Part shown: positions 33,208-42,654 of the stretch, one piece after another
How positions within the stretch are numbered: position 1 is the first letter of the stretch
Layout: each line of letters begins with the position of its first letter
Source: Alicyclobacillus sendaiensis NBRC 100866
Lineage (GTDB): Bacteria > Bacillota > Bacilli > Alicyclobacillales > Alicyclobacillaceae
NCBI RefSeq assembly: GCF_001552675.1
Contig: NZ_BCRQ01000003.1
Coordinates: 25,385-89,384 of the forward strand
DNA: 64,000 nucleotides
Direction: 5' to 3'
Notes under the pieces: model-generated
What the model saw: only the letters and a program-made list of their open reading frames with translations
Told to the model about the DNA's origin: nothing
The model's database searches: none
Position numbers and translations under genes: made by a program

Positions 33208-34845
33208 TCACCCCCTCGGCCGCCCTCGGGACGCGTCCAACTCGAACGACGTCTTGTGCAGGCGGACGTTCGGATTTTTGTCCAAGAGCCACTGCATCGC
33301 GAACTCAGTCTGGAACAAGAGCACCGTGCGCCCGTCGCGATCACGCACCACAAGCGTCGCGTATCGGTCGAACTGAAGGTGCTCGACGGGCTCGTCGGAC
33401 TCGAGCCAGCGGGCGAACTGGTACGGCAGGCGGATCATCTCCACGTCGACGCCGTACTCGTGTTTCATGCGATAGACGAACACGTCGAACTGGAGCTGGC
33501 CCACGGCGCCGAGGATCAGATCCTCCGTGCGGTTGGCCTGGCGAAAGACCTGCACAGCGCCCTCTTCCGACAGTTCGGCGATTCCTTTGTGAAATTGCTT
33601 GTACTTCATCGCGTTGGGCACCGAGACCCGCGCGAAGTGCTCCGGCGAAAACGAGGGCAGCGGCGGAAATTCCACGCTGCCTCGTTCAGCGAGCGTGTCG
33701 CCGATGCGGAACAGCCCAGGGTCGTGGATGCCGATGATGTCGCCGGCGTAGGCCTCGTCGACGGTCTCGCGCTCCTGCCCAAAAAACTGCTGCGGCTGCG
33801 TGAGGGCGAGGCGCTTGCCGGTGCGCACGTGCGTCACCGTCATGCCGCGCGCGAACTTGCCCGAGCAGATGCGGACAAAGGCGACGCGGTCGCGGTGCGC
33901 AGGATTCATGTTGGCCTGAATTTTGAAGACGAAACCGGTGAAGACGGGATCGTCCGGGCGCACCACGCCGTCGAGGGTTTCGCGCGGGCCGGGCGCGGGC
34001 GCGAGTCGGATGAACGATTCAAGAAACGACGCGACGCCGAAGTTGGCAATCGCGCTGCCGAAGTACATCGGCGTCAGCTTCCCTTGCCGGACGAGATCCG
34101 CATCGAAGGGGTCTCCCGCGACATCGAGCAGTTCGATGTCGTCCTTGAGCTTTCGCCAGAGGGTTTCGCCGAGCGCCTCCGCGAGGGCCGGATCGTTCAC
34201 GTCCGGCACCTCGAGAGACGTCATGTCCTCTCCCCGCGTCGTGAAGCGCTCGAACCGGCCCTCCATGCGGTGATAGATGCCCTGAAAGTCGGGACCCATG
34301 CCGATGGGCCAGGTGACCGGGCAGGAGCGGATCCCGAGCACGCGCTCAATTTCTTCCATGAGCTCGAATGGATCTTTGCCGTGGCGGTCGAGCTTGTTGA
34401 TAAACGTGAAAATGGGGATGCCGCGCATCCGGCAGACCTCGAACAGCTTGATGGTCTGCGGCTCCACGCCCTTCGCCGCGTCGATGAGCATGACCGCGCT
34501 GTCGGCCGCCGCGAGCGTGCGGTACGTGTCCTCGCTAAAATCTTCGTGGCCCGGCGTGTCGAGCAGGTTCAGCCGACACCCCATGTAGTCGAACTGCAGC
34601 ACGGTCGAGGTGACCGAAATGCCGCGCTGCTTCTCAATCTCCATCCAGTCGCTCGTCGCATGCCGCCGCGCCTTGCGCCCCTTGACGGCGCCCGCCTCGC
34701 GGATGGCGCCGCCGAACAGGAGCAACTTCTCGGTCAGCGTCGTCTTGCCCGCGTCCGGGTGCGAGATGATGGCAAACGTTCGCCGATTCGCGTAGCGCGA
34801 GCCCTCGTCGAGGAGCGCCTCCTGACTTCGCAGTTCCACGGACAT
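33208..34845 (-). CDS. prfC: Peptide chain release factor 3
   Basis: A 545-residue GTPase that recycles RF1/RF2 from the ribosome after termination. The G domain has G1 SHPDAGKTTL, EKQRGISVTS (switch 1), G3 DTPGHEDF and G4 NKLD. The RF3-specific C-terminal domain ends HKTSFELDASRGRPRG. The ATG at 34845 has GGTGAAGG directly before it; a GTG two codons later has better spacing and may be the true start. It lies in a run lepB - aldo/keto reductase - prfC - M14 peptidase. Confidence 0.96.
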   Translation of the reverse strand: MSVELRSQEALLDEGSRYANRRTFAIISHPDAGKTTLTEKLLLFGGAIREAGAVKGRKARRHATSDWMEIEKQRGISVTSTVLQFDYMGCRLNLLDTPGHEDFSEDTYRTLAAADSAVMLIDAAKGVEPQTIKLFEVCRMRGIPIFTFINKLDRHGKDPFELMEEIERVLGIRSCPVTWPIGMGPDFQGIYHRMEGRFERFTTRGEDMTSLEVPDVNDPALAEALGETLWRKLKDDIELLDVAGDPFDADLVRQGKLTPMYFGSAIANFGVASFLESFIRLAPAPGPRETLDGVVRPDDPVFTGFVFKIQANMNPAHRDRVAFVRICSGKFARGMTVTHVRTGKRLALTQPQQFFGQERETVDEAYAGDIIGIHDPGLFRIGDTLAERGSVEFPPLPSFSPEHFARVSVPNAMKYKQFHKGIAELSEEGAVQVFRQANRTEDLILGAVGQLQFDVFVYRMKHEYGVDVEMIRLPYQFARWLESDEPVEHLQFDRYATLVVRDRDGRTVLLFQTEFAMQWLLDKNPNVRLHKTSFELDASRGRPRG

Positions 34846-34889
34846 CCTTCACCGCGCCCCTTTCATCCGATGTGATGAACCGGTCTGCG

Positions 34890-35870
34890 TCACTGATGGC
34901 CCAGGACCGGGTGCGGCACGTAGTTTTCCTCGAGCAGGGCGATCTCGTCGGGCGTCAGCTGCAACTCCAGCGCCGCCACGGCGTCCTCCAGGTGGTGGAG
35001 CTTAGTCGCCCCGATGATGGGCGCCGTCACGAACGGCTTCGACAGCACCCACGAAAGCGCCACCTGCGCCATGGGCACGCCGCGGCGCGTGGCCACCTCC
35101 TTCACCCGTTCGACAATGCGCCTGTCGCTCTCCTCCGTCAGCGCGTACAGCTTCCTCCCGAACTCGTCTGTCTCCGATCTCGCCGTGCGCGTATCCCAGT
35201 CCCGCGTCAGCCGGCCGCGCGCGAGCGGACTCCACGGGATGACGCCAATGCCATCCGCCTGACAGAGCGGCATCATCTCCCGCTCTTCCTCTCGATACAG
35301 GAGATTGTAGTAGTTCTGCATCGAGACGAACTTCGTCCACCCGTGCAATTCGGCGGCGTGCTGCAGCTTCAAAAACTGCCACGCGTACATTGACGAAGCG
35401 CCGATGTACCGCGCCTTGCCCGCCTTGACCACGTCGTGCAAGGCCTCCATCGTCTCCTCAACCGGCGTGTTCGGATCAAACCGATGGATCTGGTACAAGT
35501 CCACGTAATCCGTGCCCAAGCGCCGCAGGCTGGCGTCAATGGCTTCCATGATGTGTTTGCGCGACAGACCACCGCCGTTCGGCCCCGGGCGCATGCGCCC
35601 GTGCACCTTGGTGGCGATCACGACCTCGTCCCGCCGGACGAAGTCCCGCAGCGCGCGGCCCAAGATCTCCTCGCTGGCGCCGAGCGAGTACACGTTCGCC
35701 GTGTCGAAGAAGTTGATGCCGAGATCGAGCGCCCTGCGGATAAAGGGGCGCGCCTCCTCCTCCCGCAGCACCCACGGGTGCGTACCGCGCTCCGGATCCC
35801 CATAGCTCATGCAGCCGAGGCAAATGCGAGAAACCTCAAGCCCCGTCTTGCCGAGGCGCACGTACTGCAT
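34890..35870 (-). CDS. Aldo/keto reductase
   Basis: A 326-residue NADPH-dependent TIM-barrel reductase. The catalytic tetrad is D56 and Y61 (FFDTANVYS), K88 (IATKV) and H129 (YQIHRFD). The cofactor loop near the C-terminus reads SKPFVTAPIIGATKLHHLEDAV. Sequence style matches the YakC/AKR12-like general stress group; physiological substrates are usually unknown. It starts 15 bases after lepB with GAGAGGAGTG before the ATG, so it is probably co-transcribed. Confidence 0.93.
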   Translation of the reverse strand: MQYVRLGKTGLEVSRICLGCMSYGDPERGTHPWVLREEEARPFIRRALDLGINFFDTANVYSLGASEEILGRALRDFVRRDEVVIATKVHGRMRPGPNGGGLSRKHIMEAIDASLRRLGTDYVDLYQIHRFDPNTPVEETMEALHDVVKAGKARYIGASSMYAWQFLKLQHAAELHGWTKFVSMQNYYNLLYREEEREMMPLCQADGIGVIPWSPLARGRLTRDWDTRTARSETDEFGRKLYALTEESDRRIVERVKEVATRRGVPMAQVALSWVLSKPFVTAPIIGATKLHHLEDAVAALELQLTPDEIALLEENYVPHPVLGHQ

Positions 35871-35885
35871 CTGCGCTCACTCCTC

Positions 35886-36485
35886 TCAGACGTGTTGAGA
35901 GATGACGCTCATTTTGTTGAACGGATAGACCACGAATTCCGCCTCACCGACGATCATGGAGCGCGGCACGAACTTGTGCACCCAGAGCCTGCTGTCGTCG
36001 GAGATGGGCCGGTTGTCGCCCAGCATGAAGTAGCACCCCGGCGGCACCTTCCACGTCCCGACGACGGTGCCGTTGTACTTCGAAATGTCCGGATTGTTCT
36101 CAACCAACTTCTTGCCGTTGATGTACACAGCGTTGGACGTCACCGTCACCGTGTCCCCAGGCAAGCCGATCACGCGCTTCACGAAGAGCTCGCTCGGATC
36201 GTCCGGCCAGTGAAACACGACCACCTCCCCGCGGTGGATGGGCCAAAGCTCCGTCGCCAGCTTGTTGACAATCACGTACGCGAAATTCCGGGAGCTCGTC
36301 GCAGGGATGGTGGGGTACATTGAAGCGGACGGCACTCGCGCGGGGCTCACGACCCACATCCGAAGCGCCATGGCGATGCCCACACCAATCAGGATGGGCA
36401 ACAAGAGCCCAGAGAACCAGTTGCGCTTCGGCCTCTCTTCCATCGGTTGTTGCTGTTCCACGTTGCCACTTCCCTGCTCTGTCAT
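35886..36485 (-). CDS. lepB: Signal peptidase I
   Basis: A 199-residue membrane-bound serine peptidase that removes signal peptides from exported proteins. One N-terminal membrane anchor (residues 24-45) is followed by the nucleophile S55 (PSASMYPT), the general base K103 (VKRVIGLPGD) and the box GDNRPISDDSR. The length is typical of Gram-positive SipS-like enzymes. The binding site before ATG 36485 is weak. A perfect -10 lies 42 bases upstream. Confidence 0.95.
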   Translation of the reverse strand: MTEQGSGNVEQQQPMEERPKRNWFSGLLLPILIGVGIAMALRMWVVSPARVPSASMYPTIPATSSRNFAYVIVNKLATELWPIHRGEVVVFHWPDDPSELFVKRVIGLPGDTVTVTSNAVYINGKKLVENNPDISKYNGTVVGTWKVPPGCYFMLGDNRPISDDSRLWVHKFVPRSMIVGEAEFVVYPFNKMSVISQHV

Positions 36486-36526
36486 GTCCGAAGCTACGCG
36501 GAAGGCCGCCTCGGCAGTCGCCCAAC

Positions 36527-36532
36527 ATTATA
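36527..36532 (-). promoter_or_regulatory. lepB: -10 box of the lepB operon
   Basis: A perfect minus-strand TATAAT in the gap between the beta-propeller gene and lepB. The -35 is poor (TGTGAA at 16 bases). Confidence 0.5.
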
Positions 36533-36583
36533 CGACATCCACCTCGGCTTCACATCGCGAACTTCGCCCGACGCAGGCCAACC

Positions 36584-37573
36584 TCAATCGATCACGACCC
36601 CGTACGCGCTTTTGCGGACGGCCACCACCGCGTCTTGGCTCTGCGAAGCGAGAAGAACCGCTCCTTCGGGCGCCCGCGCCACCCGATCCGAGGTGTCCTC
36701 GATGAAGCCTCGGCTCACGATGTACGTGTGGCCGGCGTGATCGACCACCAGGCTCGAGGGAGATACAGGGGAAGGCAAGCGGCACAAGGTCGTCCACGCG
36801 CGGCCGTCGTACGCGCGGACGGCGACGGCCTTTCCCTGCGCGTCGAGGTCTGCGCAATAGACGGTATTTCCGGCGCCGCGAATGAGCGCCACGTGAGAGG
36901 CCACGAGGCGAAGGAGGCCGTTCTGGTCCGCCCACAGGCGATGGCGCGCGTCGACCAGGTACAGCGTGACATCCGTGGCCCCGTCGTAGGCCTGGCGGAC
37001 GGACAGGTCGCCGATGGACTCGGCGTACATGTGCTCGTTCGTGTCAAAGTAGTAGACCTCGTTGCCCCAGGAGCCGGCGTAGATGACGTACAAGTCGTTC
37101 GTGTAACCGCTCCAGGCCACGGCGCGCCAGACCATGCCCGCGGGCGCATGAAGCGCAGCAATCCATCTCAGTTGGCGATTCCACACGTCGTACGTCTCCA
37201 GTTGCCCGTCACCGGTGAGAAGGAGGATGAGCCTGTCGCTCACCCACACCGCGCTCTTGAGGCCCGAAGAGAAGCGAAGGCTCGCCAGGCTGTCTCCCGT
37301 CCGCAGGTCGAACACCCCAAGCTCGCCCTTCGGCTCGACGGCGAACGCCGCCAGCCGGGAAGGGCTCGGATCCCACGACATCGCCCGCTCGAGCGCGGCG
37401 TTTTGCGCCCGAAGCGGCGTCTCGAGCACGGGGGCTTTGGGCGCCTCGTGGACCAGAACCGTGTGCCAACGGATGGGCGCCGGACGAGATCGGGCAATCA
37501 CCTCGGCTCCCCACAGGGCCAGTGCAGCCCCCGCCAACATCGTCAGATACATGCCCAGCGACTTCAGCTTCAC
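36584..37573 (-). CDS. Exported beta-propeller-like protein
   Basis: A 329-residue protein with an N-terminal hydrophobic signal or anchor (residues 5-25). The rest consists of repeated beta-blade units such as ELGVFDLRTGDSLASL, GQLETYDVWNRQLRWI and NEVYYFDTNEH, like a seven-bladed WD40/YVTN propeller. No catalytic residues can be named; a binding or sensing role outside the membrane is likely. The GTG start follows AAAGAGGTAGG and lies 18 bases after the upstream gene, so the two are probably one operon. Confidence 0.72.
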   Translation of the reverse strand: MKLKSLGMYLTMLAGAALALWGAEVIARSRPAPIRWHTVLVHEAPKAPVLETPLRAQNAALERAMSWDPSPSRLAAFAVEPKGELGVFDLRTGDSLASLRFSSGLKSAVWVSDRLILLLTGDGQLETYDVWNRQLRWIAALHAPAGMVWRAVAWSGYTNDLYVIYAGSWGNEVYYFDTNEHMYAESIGDLSVRQAYDGATDVTLYLVDARHRLWADQNGLLRLVASHVALIRGAGNTVYCADLDAQGKAVAVRAYDGRAWTTLCRLPSPVSPSSLVVDHAGHTYIVSRGFIEDTSDRVARAPEGAVLLASQSQDAVVAVRKSAYGVVID

Positions 37574-37591
37574 ACGCCTACCTCTTTCAGT

Positions 37592-38482
37592 CTACTTGAC
37601 GATCACGGCCGTGCCGATGTATCGCTCGCCCAGGATGTCTGTGGGCTGGTTGATCAGGCGGCCGTCGTAGACGAGGGTCGCCGACGAGCCGCCGTCCAGA
37701 TTCGCCGCCGTCACGGCGCCGAGCGAGATCATGAGCCGCGCGATGTCACCGAGGCTCGCGCCGATGTCCGCGGGCCCATGCAGCTCGCGGCCGTCGGTGA
37801 CCATCAGAATCACGGTCCCATCCGCCGTCTGACCTATCGCGGTCCGCGGCGCATAGCCCCAGTCGCCTGCGCCCTGGATCTGGTTCACGCCCCCTTGCAC
37901 GAGCGTGGGCCCGAACATGAGCGCCTGCGTGACGCCCATCGCCTGCAATTCCGCGAGGGTGTAGGTGCCGGAGAGGAGACGCCCCTCCGCCGTGAAGCCC
38001 ACGATGGGCTCCGAACCGCTCGCGCGCTGGAGAACGCGCCCGTTGCTGATGACAATCCCCTGCACGAGCCCTCCGGTCCCGCGCCAGTTGGTATCCGTGA
38101 ACGATCCGCCATTGATCCCCGCGACGGCGTGCCAGTCGTTCACGAACTGTTCGACCGTTTCCCCCACGACCCCCGGATAGCGCGTCTCCACGATTTCCAC
38201 CCGCCGCGGGTCCCGCACCCAGAGCACGTACGCCGTGAACGTCGGCTCGTGAATCACGGACAGGCGCATGCCGGACGGCGCTTCGGCCGGCTTGTACGTC
38301 GGCGCGCCGAAGACCGGCAGGTCCAGCTGGGGGCTTGGGGGCGCCGGACTCGCCACGCGGACCACGCGGTTTTGCACCCTCGGCTGCGGCTCATTCCACC
38401 GGTACACGTATGACGCGATACAGCCGACGAGCGCCAGATAGAGGGCCAAAGCGAGAGCCGCCACACGCTTCCTTGCGATCAC
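37592..38482 (-). CDS. Exported phosphodiester glycosidase-domain (NAGPA, formerly DUF2233) protein
   Basis: A 296-residue protein with an N-terminal membrane segment and then a domain like the phosphodiester alpha-GlcNAcase domain found in exopolysaccharide proteins. Typical pieces are AVAGINGGSFTD, LVQGIVISNGRVL, RTAIGQTADGTVILMVTDGR and AANLDGGSSATLVYDG. It may trim phosphodiester-linked sugars of the wall or an exopolysaccharide. AAGGTGAG supports a GTG start at 38482; a GTG at 38506 lies upstream without a binding site. It forms an operon with the beta-propeller protein. Confidence 0.85.
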   Translation of the reverse strand: MIARKRVAALALALYLALVGCIASYVYRWNEPQPRVQNRVVRVASPAPPSPQLDLPVFGAPTYKPAEAPSGMRLSVIHEPTFTAYVLWVRDPRRVEIVETRYPGVVGETVEQFVNDWHAVAGINGGSFTDTNWRGTGGLVQGIVISNGRVLQRASGSEPIVGFTAEGRLLSGTYTLAELQAMGVTQALMFGPTLVQGGVNQIQGAGDWGYAPRTAIGQTADGTVILMVTDGRELHGPADIGASLGDIARLMISLGAVTAANLDGGSSATLVYDGRLINQPTDILGERYIGTAVIVK

Positions 38483-38596
38483 GCCGCTCACCTTCACATC
38501 GCCCACAGCCGATGGGCGTCAAATCCCCATCCATCCATTCGCCAGGAGGGTGGCCAATCCCTGCCCAACGGCCGAGCCGAACCCGCCCATGACAAA

Positions 38597-38623
38597 GCGC
38601 GTGGAGGAAGCCCCCCCACGCGC
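38597..38623 (-). terminator. Intrinsic terminator
   Basis: An 8-bp stem (GCGCGTGG / CCACGCGC) with an 11-base loop follows the 41-residue ORF on the minus strand and is trailed by TTTGT. Confidence 0.6.
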
Positions 38624-38629
38624 CCGGCT

Positions 38630-38755
38630 TCACTTCTTCTTGCCGAGTTTCGCCCGCAGCTTTTCACCCGGGATGCGCTCGTCCCGCTCTTCTGTCGGCA
38701 GCGTTTTGTTGGCGTCGTTGTGCAGCGGCTTCGACTCGTGTCGACTGTTGGACAC
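38630..38755 (-). CDS. Small basic hydrophilic protein (41 residues)
   Basis: A short, highly charged peptide (MSNSRHESKPLHNDANKTLP to a GKKK end) preceded by GAAGGAGGG. An ATG two codons earlier sits too close to that site, so the GTG at 38755 is preferred. A terminator follows at once, which supports a real transcription unit. Size and charge resemble minor small acid-soluble spore proteins, but no known family is matched. Confidence 0.55.
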   Translation of the reverse strand: MSNSRHESKPLHNDANKTLPTEERDERIPGEKLRAKLGKKK

Positions 38756-38884
38756 CCTCATCCCTCCTTCGCCGTTAGTATGCCGCGGCCTTCGAAAGGC
38801 TCGCAGGTGAATTCGGCGCAAGTGTCAAAGACATGGAGGAGCGCCAAAGCACCTTGAAGGCCCAAATCCGAGAGGAGGAATTTC

Positions 38885-39799
38885 ATGTCGACCGCGGTGT
38901 ACTCCTTGGATTCCCGCAACATCGTGTATTCCTTCGCGCCGTCTCATCCTCCGGCCCTGTCCGTTCCGGATGGCGCGCTGGTGCACATCGAGACGTGCGA
39001 CTGCTTCGAGAATCAGATCCAGCGAGAGGACCAGGACTTTGGCACGCTCGACTGGAGCCGCATCAATCCCGCCACCGGCCCCATCCACGTGCAGGGCGCG
39101 GCGCCGGGGGACCTTCTCGCGGTCCACATCTTGGACCTCCAACTCGCCAAGCGAGGCATCATGACCACCGGTCCCCATCTCGGCGTGATGGGCGCACACC
39201 TCTCCGAGAACGCGATTCGGTTTGTCGAGATCGACCAAGGCGAGGTCGTCTTGCCCGGAGGCGTGCGCGCGCCTCTCCGACCGATGATCGGTGTCATCGG
39301 CGTGGCCCCGGCAGCAGGGGCCATCCCTTGCGGGACGCCCGGCGATCACGGCGGCAACATGGACTGCACGCGCATCACCGCTGGCGCGGTGCTGCTGCTC
39401 CCCGTCGCCGTGCCGGGCGCTCTGTTCGCGCTCGGCGATCTCCACGCGGCCATGGGCGACGGCGAGGTGGGCGTGTCCGGCGTGGAAATCGCCGGCCGTG
39501 TGACGGTCCGACTGGAAGTTCTTCGAGATGTGAGGTGCCCAGCGCCGATGGTCGTGTCAGAGGACGATGTCAGCATCATCGCCTCCGCGCCCACCCTGGA
39601 TGAGGCGGCCGAGCTGGCGACGAAACGGGCCGCCGAGTGGCTTTCGGCCGCGAGTCACCTCCATCTCGCCGACGCGTGCATGTTGCTGAGTGCAGTCGGC
39701 CGGCTGCGCATCTGCCAAGTCGTCGATCCCCTGAAGACGGCGCGCATGGAGATCGATCGCGACCTGCTCCGTCAGCTGCGCGTGCCTCTCCCCGTCTGA
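38885..39799 (+). CDS. fmdA: Acetamidase/formamidase
   Basis: A 304-residue amidase that hydrolyses short amides such as formamide to ammonia and acid. Family segments are DQDFGTLDWSRINPATGPIH, GAAPGDLLAVHI, the Gly/His-rich TPGDHGGNMDC, and FALGDLHAAMGDGEVG near the active site. The start follows GAGAGGAGGAATTTC. A strong terminator follows, so it is a single-gene unit. It could supply ammonium alongside the guanidine operon located 4 kb away, which is inference. Confidence 0.92.
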   Translation: MSTAVYSLDSRNIVYSFAPSHPPALSVPDGALVHIETCDCFENQIQREDQDFGTLDWSRINPATGPIHVQGAAPGDLLAVHILDLQLAKRGIMTTGPHLGVMGAHLSENAIRFVEIDQGEVVLPGGVRAPLRPMIGVIGVAPAAGAIPCGTPGDHGGNMDCTRITAGAVLLLPVAVPGALFALGDLHAAMGDGEVGVSGVEIAGRVTVRLEVLRDVRCPAPMVVSEDDVSIIASAPTLDEAAELATKRAAEWLSAASHLHLADACMLLSAVGRLRICQVVDPLKTARMEIDRDLLRQLRVPLPV

Positions 39800-39806
39800 C
39801 GATGTC

Positions 39807-39832
39807 TCGGCGAGCGCAGGTGCGCTCGCCGA
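39807..39832 (+). terminator. Strong hairpin after the formamidase gene
   Basis: A perfect 11-bp stem (TCGGCGAGCGC / GCGCTCGCCGA) with the 4-base loop AGGT. The T-rich tail is weak (CTTGT). Confidence 0.7.
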
Positions 39833-39858
39833 CTTGTCAGCTTACCTCCCAAATCTTC

Positions 39859-39888
39859 TTGATACCCCGCCATCATTCGCCTCATAAT
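39859..39888 (+). promoter_or_regulatory. Promoter of the chemoreceptor-like gene
   Basis: -35 TTGATA (39859-39864), 18-base spacer and -10 CATAAT (39883-39888), 36 bases before the TTG start codon. Confidence 0.6.
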
Positions 39889-39924
39889 GAAATCAAATAT
39901 GACATTTGGTAGGAGTGGGTCGCC

Positions 39925-41301
39925 TTGTGGACGCTTCTTCGGCGCCATCGTGACGTGGACAGCGGGGCCCAGTCCCATCCGCCGCTCACCCAGGAACTCC
40001 TGGCGGCCATTCGCATGACGGCCGACAGGTTGGACGCCACCACCGCCGCCGTAGACCAATCCGTCCGGGAACTCGTTCAACTTGCGGAGCGCGCGGAGTC
40101 GACCGAGGTGCGCACGTGTGAGCGAGCGACGCTCGCCGTCGAGGATCTGGACGCATCTGTCCGACACGTTCGCGCTGCGTTCGAAACCTTTTCGGACGCT
40201 CAGGCCTCAATGGAGCGCATCACGCGCCAGGCGGAAGACCTGGAGGCGAGCGTGCCCGGTCTCTTGGAGCGCGTGCGGGACGCCATGCGCACGCTGCAAA
40301 AGCTTGCCGACGCCATCGAAGACAACAATGCGCGCGTGTCAGACATGCTCGCAGGTCTCCATCGCATCCGGGCCGTGCACGAGGCCATCCGCAGCATCAG
40401 CGAACAGACCTCGCTGATCTCGCTGAATGCGACCATCGAGGCGGCGCACGCGGGCCAGCACGGCCGCGGTTTCGCCGTGATCGCAGACGAAGTGCGCCGT
40501 CTCGCGGAGCAAGCCAAGGACGCGCTCCGCAAAAGCTCGAACAACTTCGCAAGCATCCAGTCTCAGCTCGACGCCCTGACCGCCATCGGCGCCGAAGCTC
40601 AGTCGGCGTCGGAGCTCGGCACCACAGCCTTACATCATTTGGAACGCTTTTTCTCAGCCATGCGCGAGCAAGTGGCGAACATGGCCTCTGACGCGAAGCA
40701 TACCCGGGCCGCGGCGGACCGCGCGTTCCACCATCTGACGGACGCTGAACGCGGCGTGAGACAGGCGCAGACGTCGATGCGGGATGCCACGAGCGATCTC
40801 GTGTCGCTCATGGCACAAAACGCGGCCACGAGGCAGCAGGTCGATCGGCTCACGCAGGTCGCATCCCACCTACGGGAGACGTCCGGCGAATTGGCGGAGG
40901 AGATGGCGGCATTCGAGGCGTTCGCGCCCGCGGCGATGCCCATCGACACCGAAGGCTTGGAAGCGCTCAAAACCGCGTTGGCAGCCGTCTCCGGTCGGCT
41001 GCGCGCTTCGGACCTGGAGGGCGAATCGGTCAAGGCGGCGCTTCTCGCTCTGAAGAACGAGCACCGCTTGGGATCCATCTGGTTGAATCGATCAGACGGG
41101 TCGTTCATCTTCTCGGATCCGCCCGCAGGCCTCCTGAGCGCCTCGCAGAGGCCGTGGTTTCAGGCCGCGCTGGCTGGAGAGCCGTACATATCGGCGCCGT
41201 ACGTCTCGGCGCAGAGGCGAAGGCGCTGCATCACGGTGAGCGTGCCGATCATCCATGACCAAAAAGTGGTTGGCTGCATCGGGGCGGATGTGTATATTTA
41301 G
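39925..41301 (+). CDS. Soluble methyl-accepting chemotaxis-like protein
   Basis: A 458-residue, mostly coiled-coil protein without membrane segments. The receptor hairpin tip is recognisable ([20 protein letters not shown], then [18 protein letters not shown], residues about 160-195). The last 90 residues form a small Cache/PDC-like fold ([53 protein letters not shown]). Having the sensor at the C-terminus after the signalling helix inverts the usual order. The TTG start follows GGAGTG. An MFS gene lies 39 bases downstream, so the two may share a transcript. Confidence 0.85.
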   Translation: MWTLLRRHRDVDSGAQSHPPLTQELLAAIRMTADRLDATTAAVDQSVRELVQLAERAESTEVRTCERATLAVEDLDASVRHVRAAFETFSDAQASMERITRQAEDLEASVPGLLERVRDAMRTLQKLADAIEDNNARVSDMLAGLHRIRAVHEAIRSISEQTSLISLNATIEAAHAGQHGRGFAVIADEVRRLAEQAKDALRKSSNNFASIQSQLDALTAIGAEAQSASELGTTALHHLERFFSAMREQVANMASDAKHTRAAADRAFHHLTDAERGVRQAQTSMRDATSDLVSLMAQNAATRQQVDRLTQVASHLRETSGELAEEMAAFEAFAPAAMPIDTEGLEALKTALAAVSGRLRASDLEGESVKAALLALKNEHRLGSIWLNRSDGSFIFSDPPAGLLSASQRPWFQAALAGEPYISAPYVSAQRRRRCITVSVPIIHDQKVVGCIGADVYI

Positions 41302-41340
41302 ACGGGAGAGTGATCCATCGGGCAAGGTGGTGCAGAGGCA

Positions 41341-42636
41341 TTGCTGAATCTGGACAGGCGGCTTGTGCGCGAGCGCAATCTGTGGATCCTTGTCTTGGGC
41401 TCGTTGTTTTCGGTGGGCGGTGACAATGCGTATTTCACCATCTTGAGTTGGTACACCCTGACCATCACGGGCTCCCAGCTCGCGCTCGGCGCCACCATGA
41501 CGCTCGCCTCCGTGCCGCGCGTCATCTTCATGTTGGTCGGCGGGGCCATCGCGGACCGGGTCAGCCGAAAGTGGATCATGGGGATTTCGCTCGCCGCGCG
41601 CGCAGCCGTCCTGGCCGCCTTTGCCCTGCGCATCGCGCTTTTTGGCCCGCGAGCGCCACTCTGGGCCATTGACCTCATGGCCGTGTTGTTCGGCGTGATC
41701 GACTCGTTCTATTACCCGGCGACCTCGTCCATCGTGCAGACCGCCGTCGAGGAGGAGCACGTGGCGCAGGCCTCGAGCTTCGTCCAGACCGTCCAGCAGG
41801 CGAGCACGGTGGTGGGGCCGGTTCTCGCGGCCGTCCTGTTGGCACAGCGGGACTACCGGCTGATGTTCGTCGTGGTGGCCTTTGTGTTCGCCGTTGCGGC
41901 CGTCACCGTGTTGTGGCTTCGCCTTCGCGCGCACGGCGGCCTTCAAGAACCCGTCCAAGGCGTCTCCGCCGTTCTGCGCGACATCGGGGACGGCCTCAAA
42001 TTTGTGGCGCAGATCCGCCTTCTGCTCATTGTGATGTGCCTGAGCTTCGTCGTGAATCTGTTCTGCATCGGCCCGCTGAGCATCGGCGTGCCGGTCATCA
42101 TCCACGCCAGAGGTTGGACAGGTGCGGTCCTTGGCGAATACCAGTCCGCGCTCGGCGTCGGGTCCATTGTCGGCGGGATCATCGTCGCCCTGCTCAAAGG
42201 GTTTCAGGACAAGCTCATCTGGATTGGCATGTGCGGTGCGCTCATGGGCCTGGCCATGGCGACGGTCGGCTACTGGCAGGTGCCCCTCGAGGGGATGGCT
42301 GCGCTCGGCCTCGTGGGCATCCTCATGAGCATCGTCAATATCCCCTTCCTCGCGTTTTTACAGAGCAGCATCCCGGAAGAAAAACTCGGCCGCGTCATGT
42401 CCGTCCTGATGCTCGTCAGCGTCGGGTTCACGCCCATCAGCTATGCGCTGTCCTCGTGGATTCTCCAGCAGGGCGTCGCACCCGAGTTGCTCCTGCTTGT
42501 CTGCGGCGCGGGTGTGGCCGGATCGTTCGCTGCCCTGTATGCGACGCCCGACTACCGGCACATCGAGTCCCATCCGCTCCTGACGAAACGCGCCCCTATC
42601 GGCATGCGGAAGACCAGAAAAATGAGGCAACCGTGA
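41341..42636 (+). CDS. MFS transporter, drug-efflux (MefA-like) type
   Basis: A 431-residue carrier with about 12 membrane segments. GGAIADRVSRKWIMG is the 2-3 loop, and FYYPATSSIVQTAVEEEHVAQASSF is typical of the macrolide-efflux/enterobactin-exporter branch. The cargo is unknown. A TTG start is used, with AAGGTGG upstream. Its TGA lies inside a terminator hairpin. Confidence 0.85.
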   Translation: MLNLDRRLVRERNLWILVLGSLFSVGGDNAYFTILSWYTLTITGSQLALGATMTLASVPRVIFMLVGGAIADRVSRKWIMGISLAARAAVLAAFALRIALFGPRAPLWAIDLMAVLFGVIDSFYYPATSSIVQTAVEEEHVAQASSFVQTVQQASTVVGPVLAAVLLAQRDYRLMFVVVAFVFAVAAVTVLWLRLRAHGGLQEPVQGVSAVLRDIGDGLKFVAQIRLLLIVMCLSFVVNLFCIGPLSIGVPVIIHARGWTGAVLGEYQSALGVGSIVGGIIVALLKGFQDKLIWIGMCGALMGLAMATVGYWQVPLEGMAALGLVGILMSIVNIPFLAFLQSSIPEEKLGRVMSVLMLVSVGFTPISYALSSWILQQGVAPELLLLVCGAGVAGSFAALYATPDYRHIESHPLLTKRAPIGMRKTRKMRQP

Positions 42637-42654
42637 AGCCAAGGCCTCACGGTT
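42629..42654. terminator. Bidirectional terminator containing both stop codons
   Basis: The 8-bp arms AACCGTGA (42629-42636) and TCACGGTT (42647-42654) enclose a 10-base loop with GCC/GGC pairing. The left arm ends with the TGA of the MFS gene; the right arm begins with the stop of the small minus-strand gene. Confidence 0.7.
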
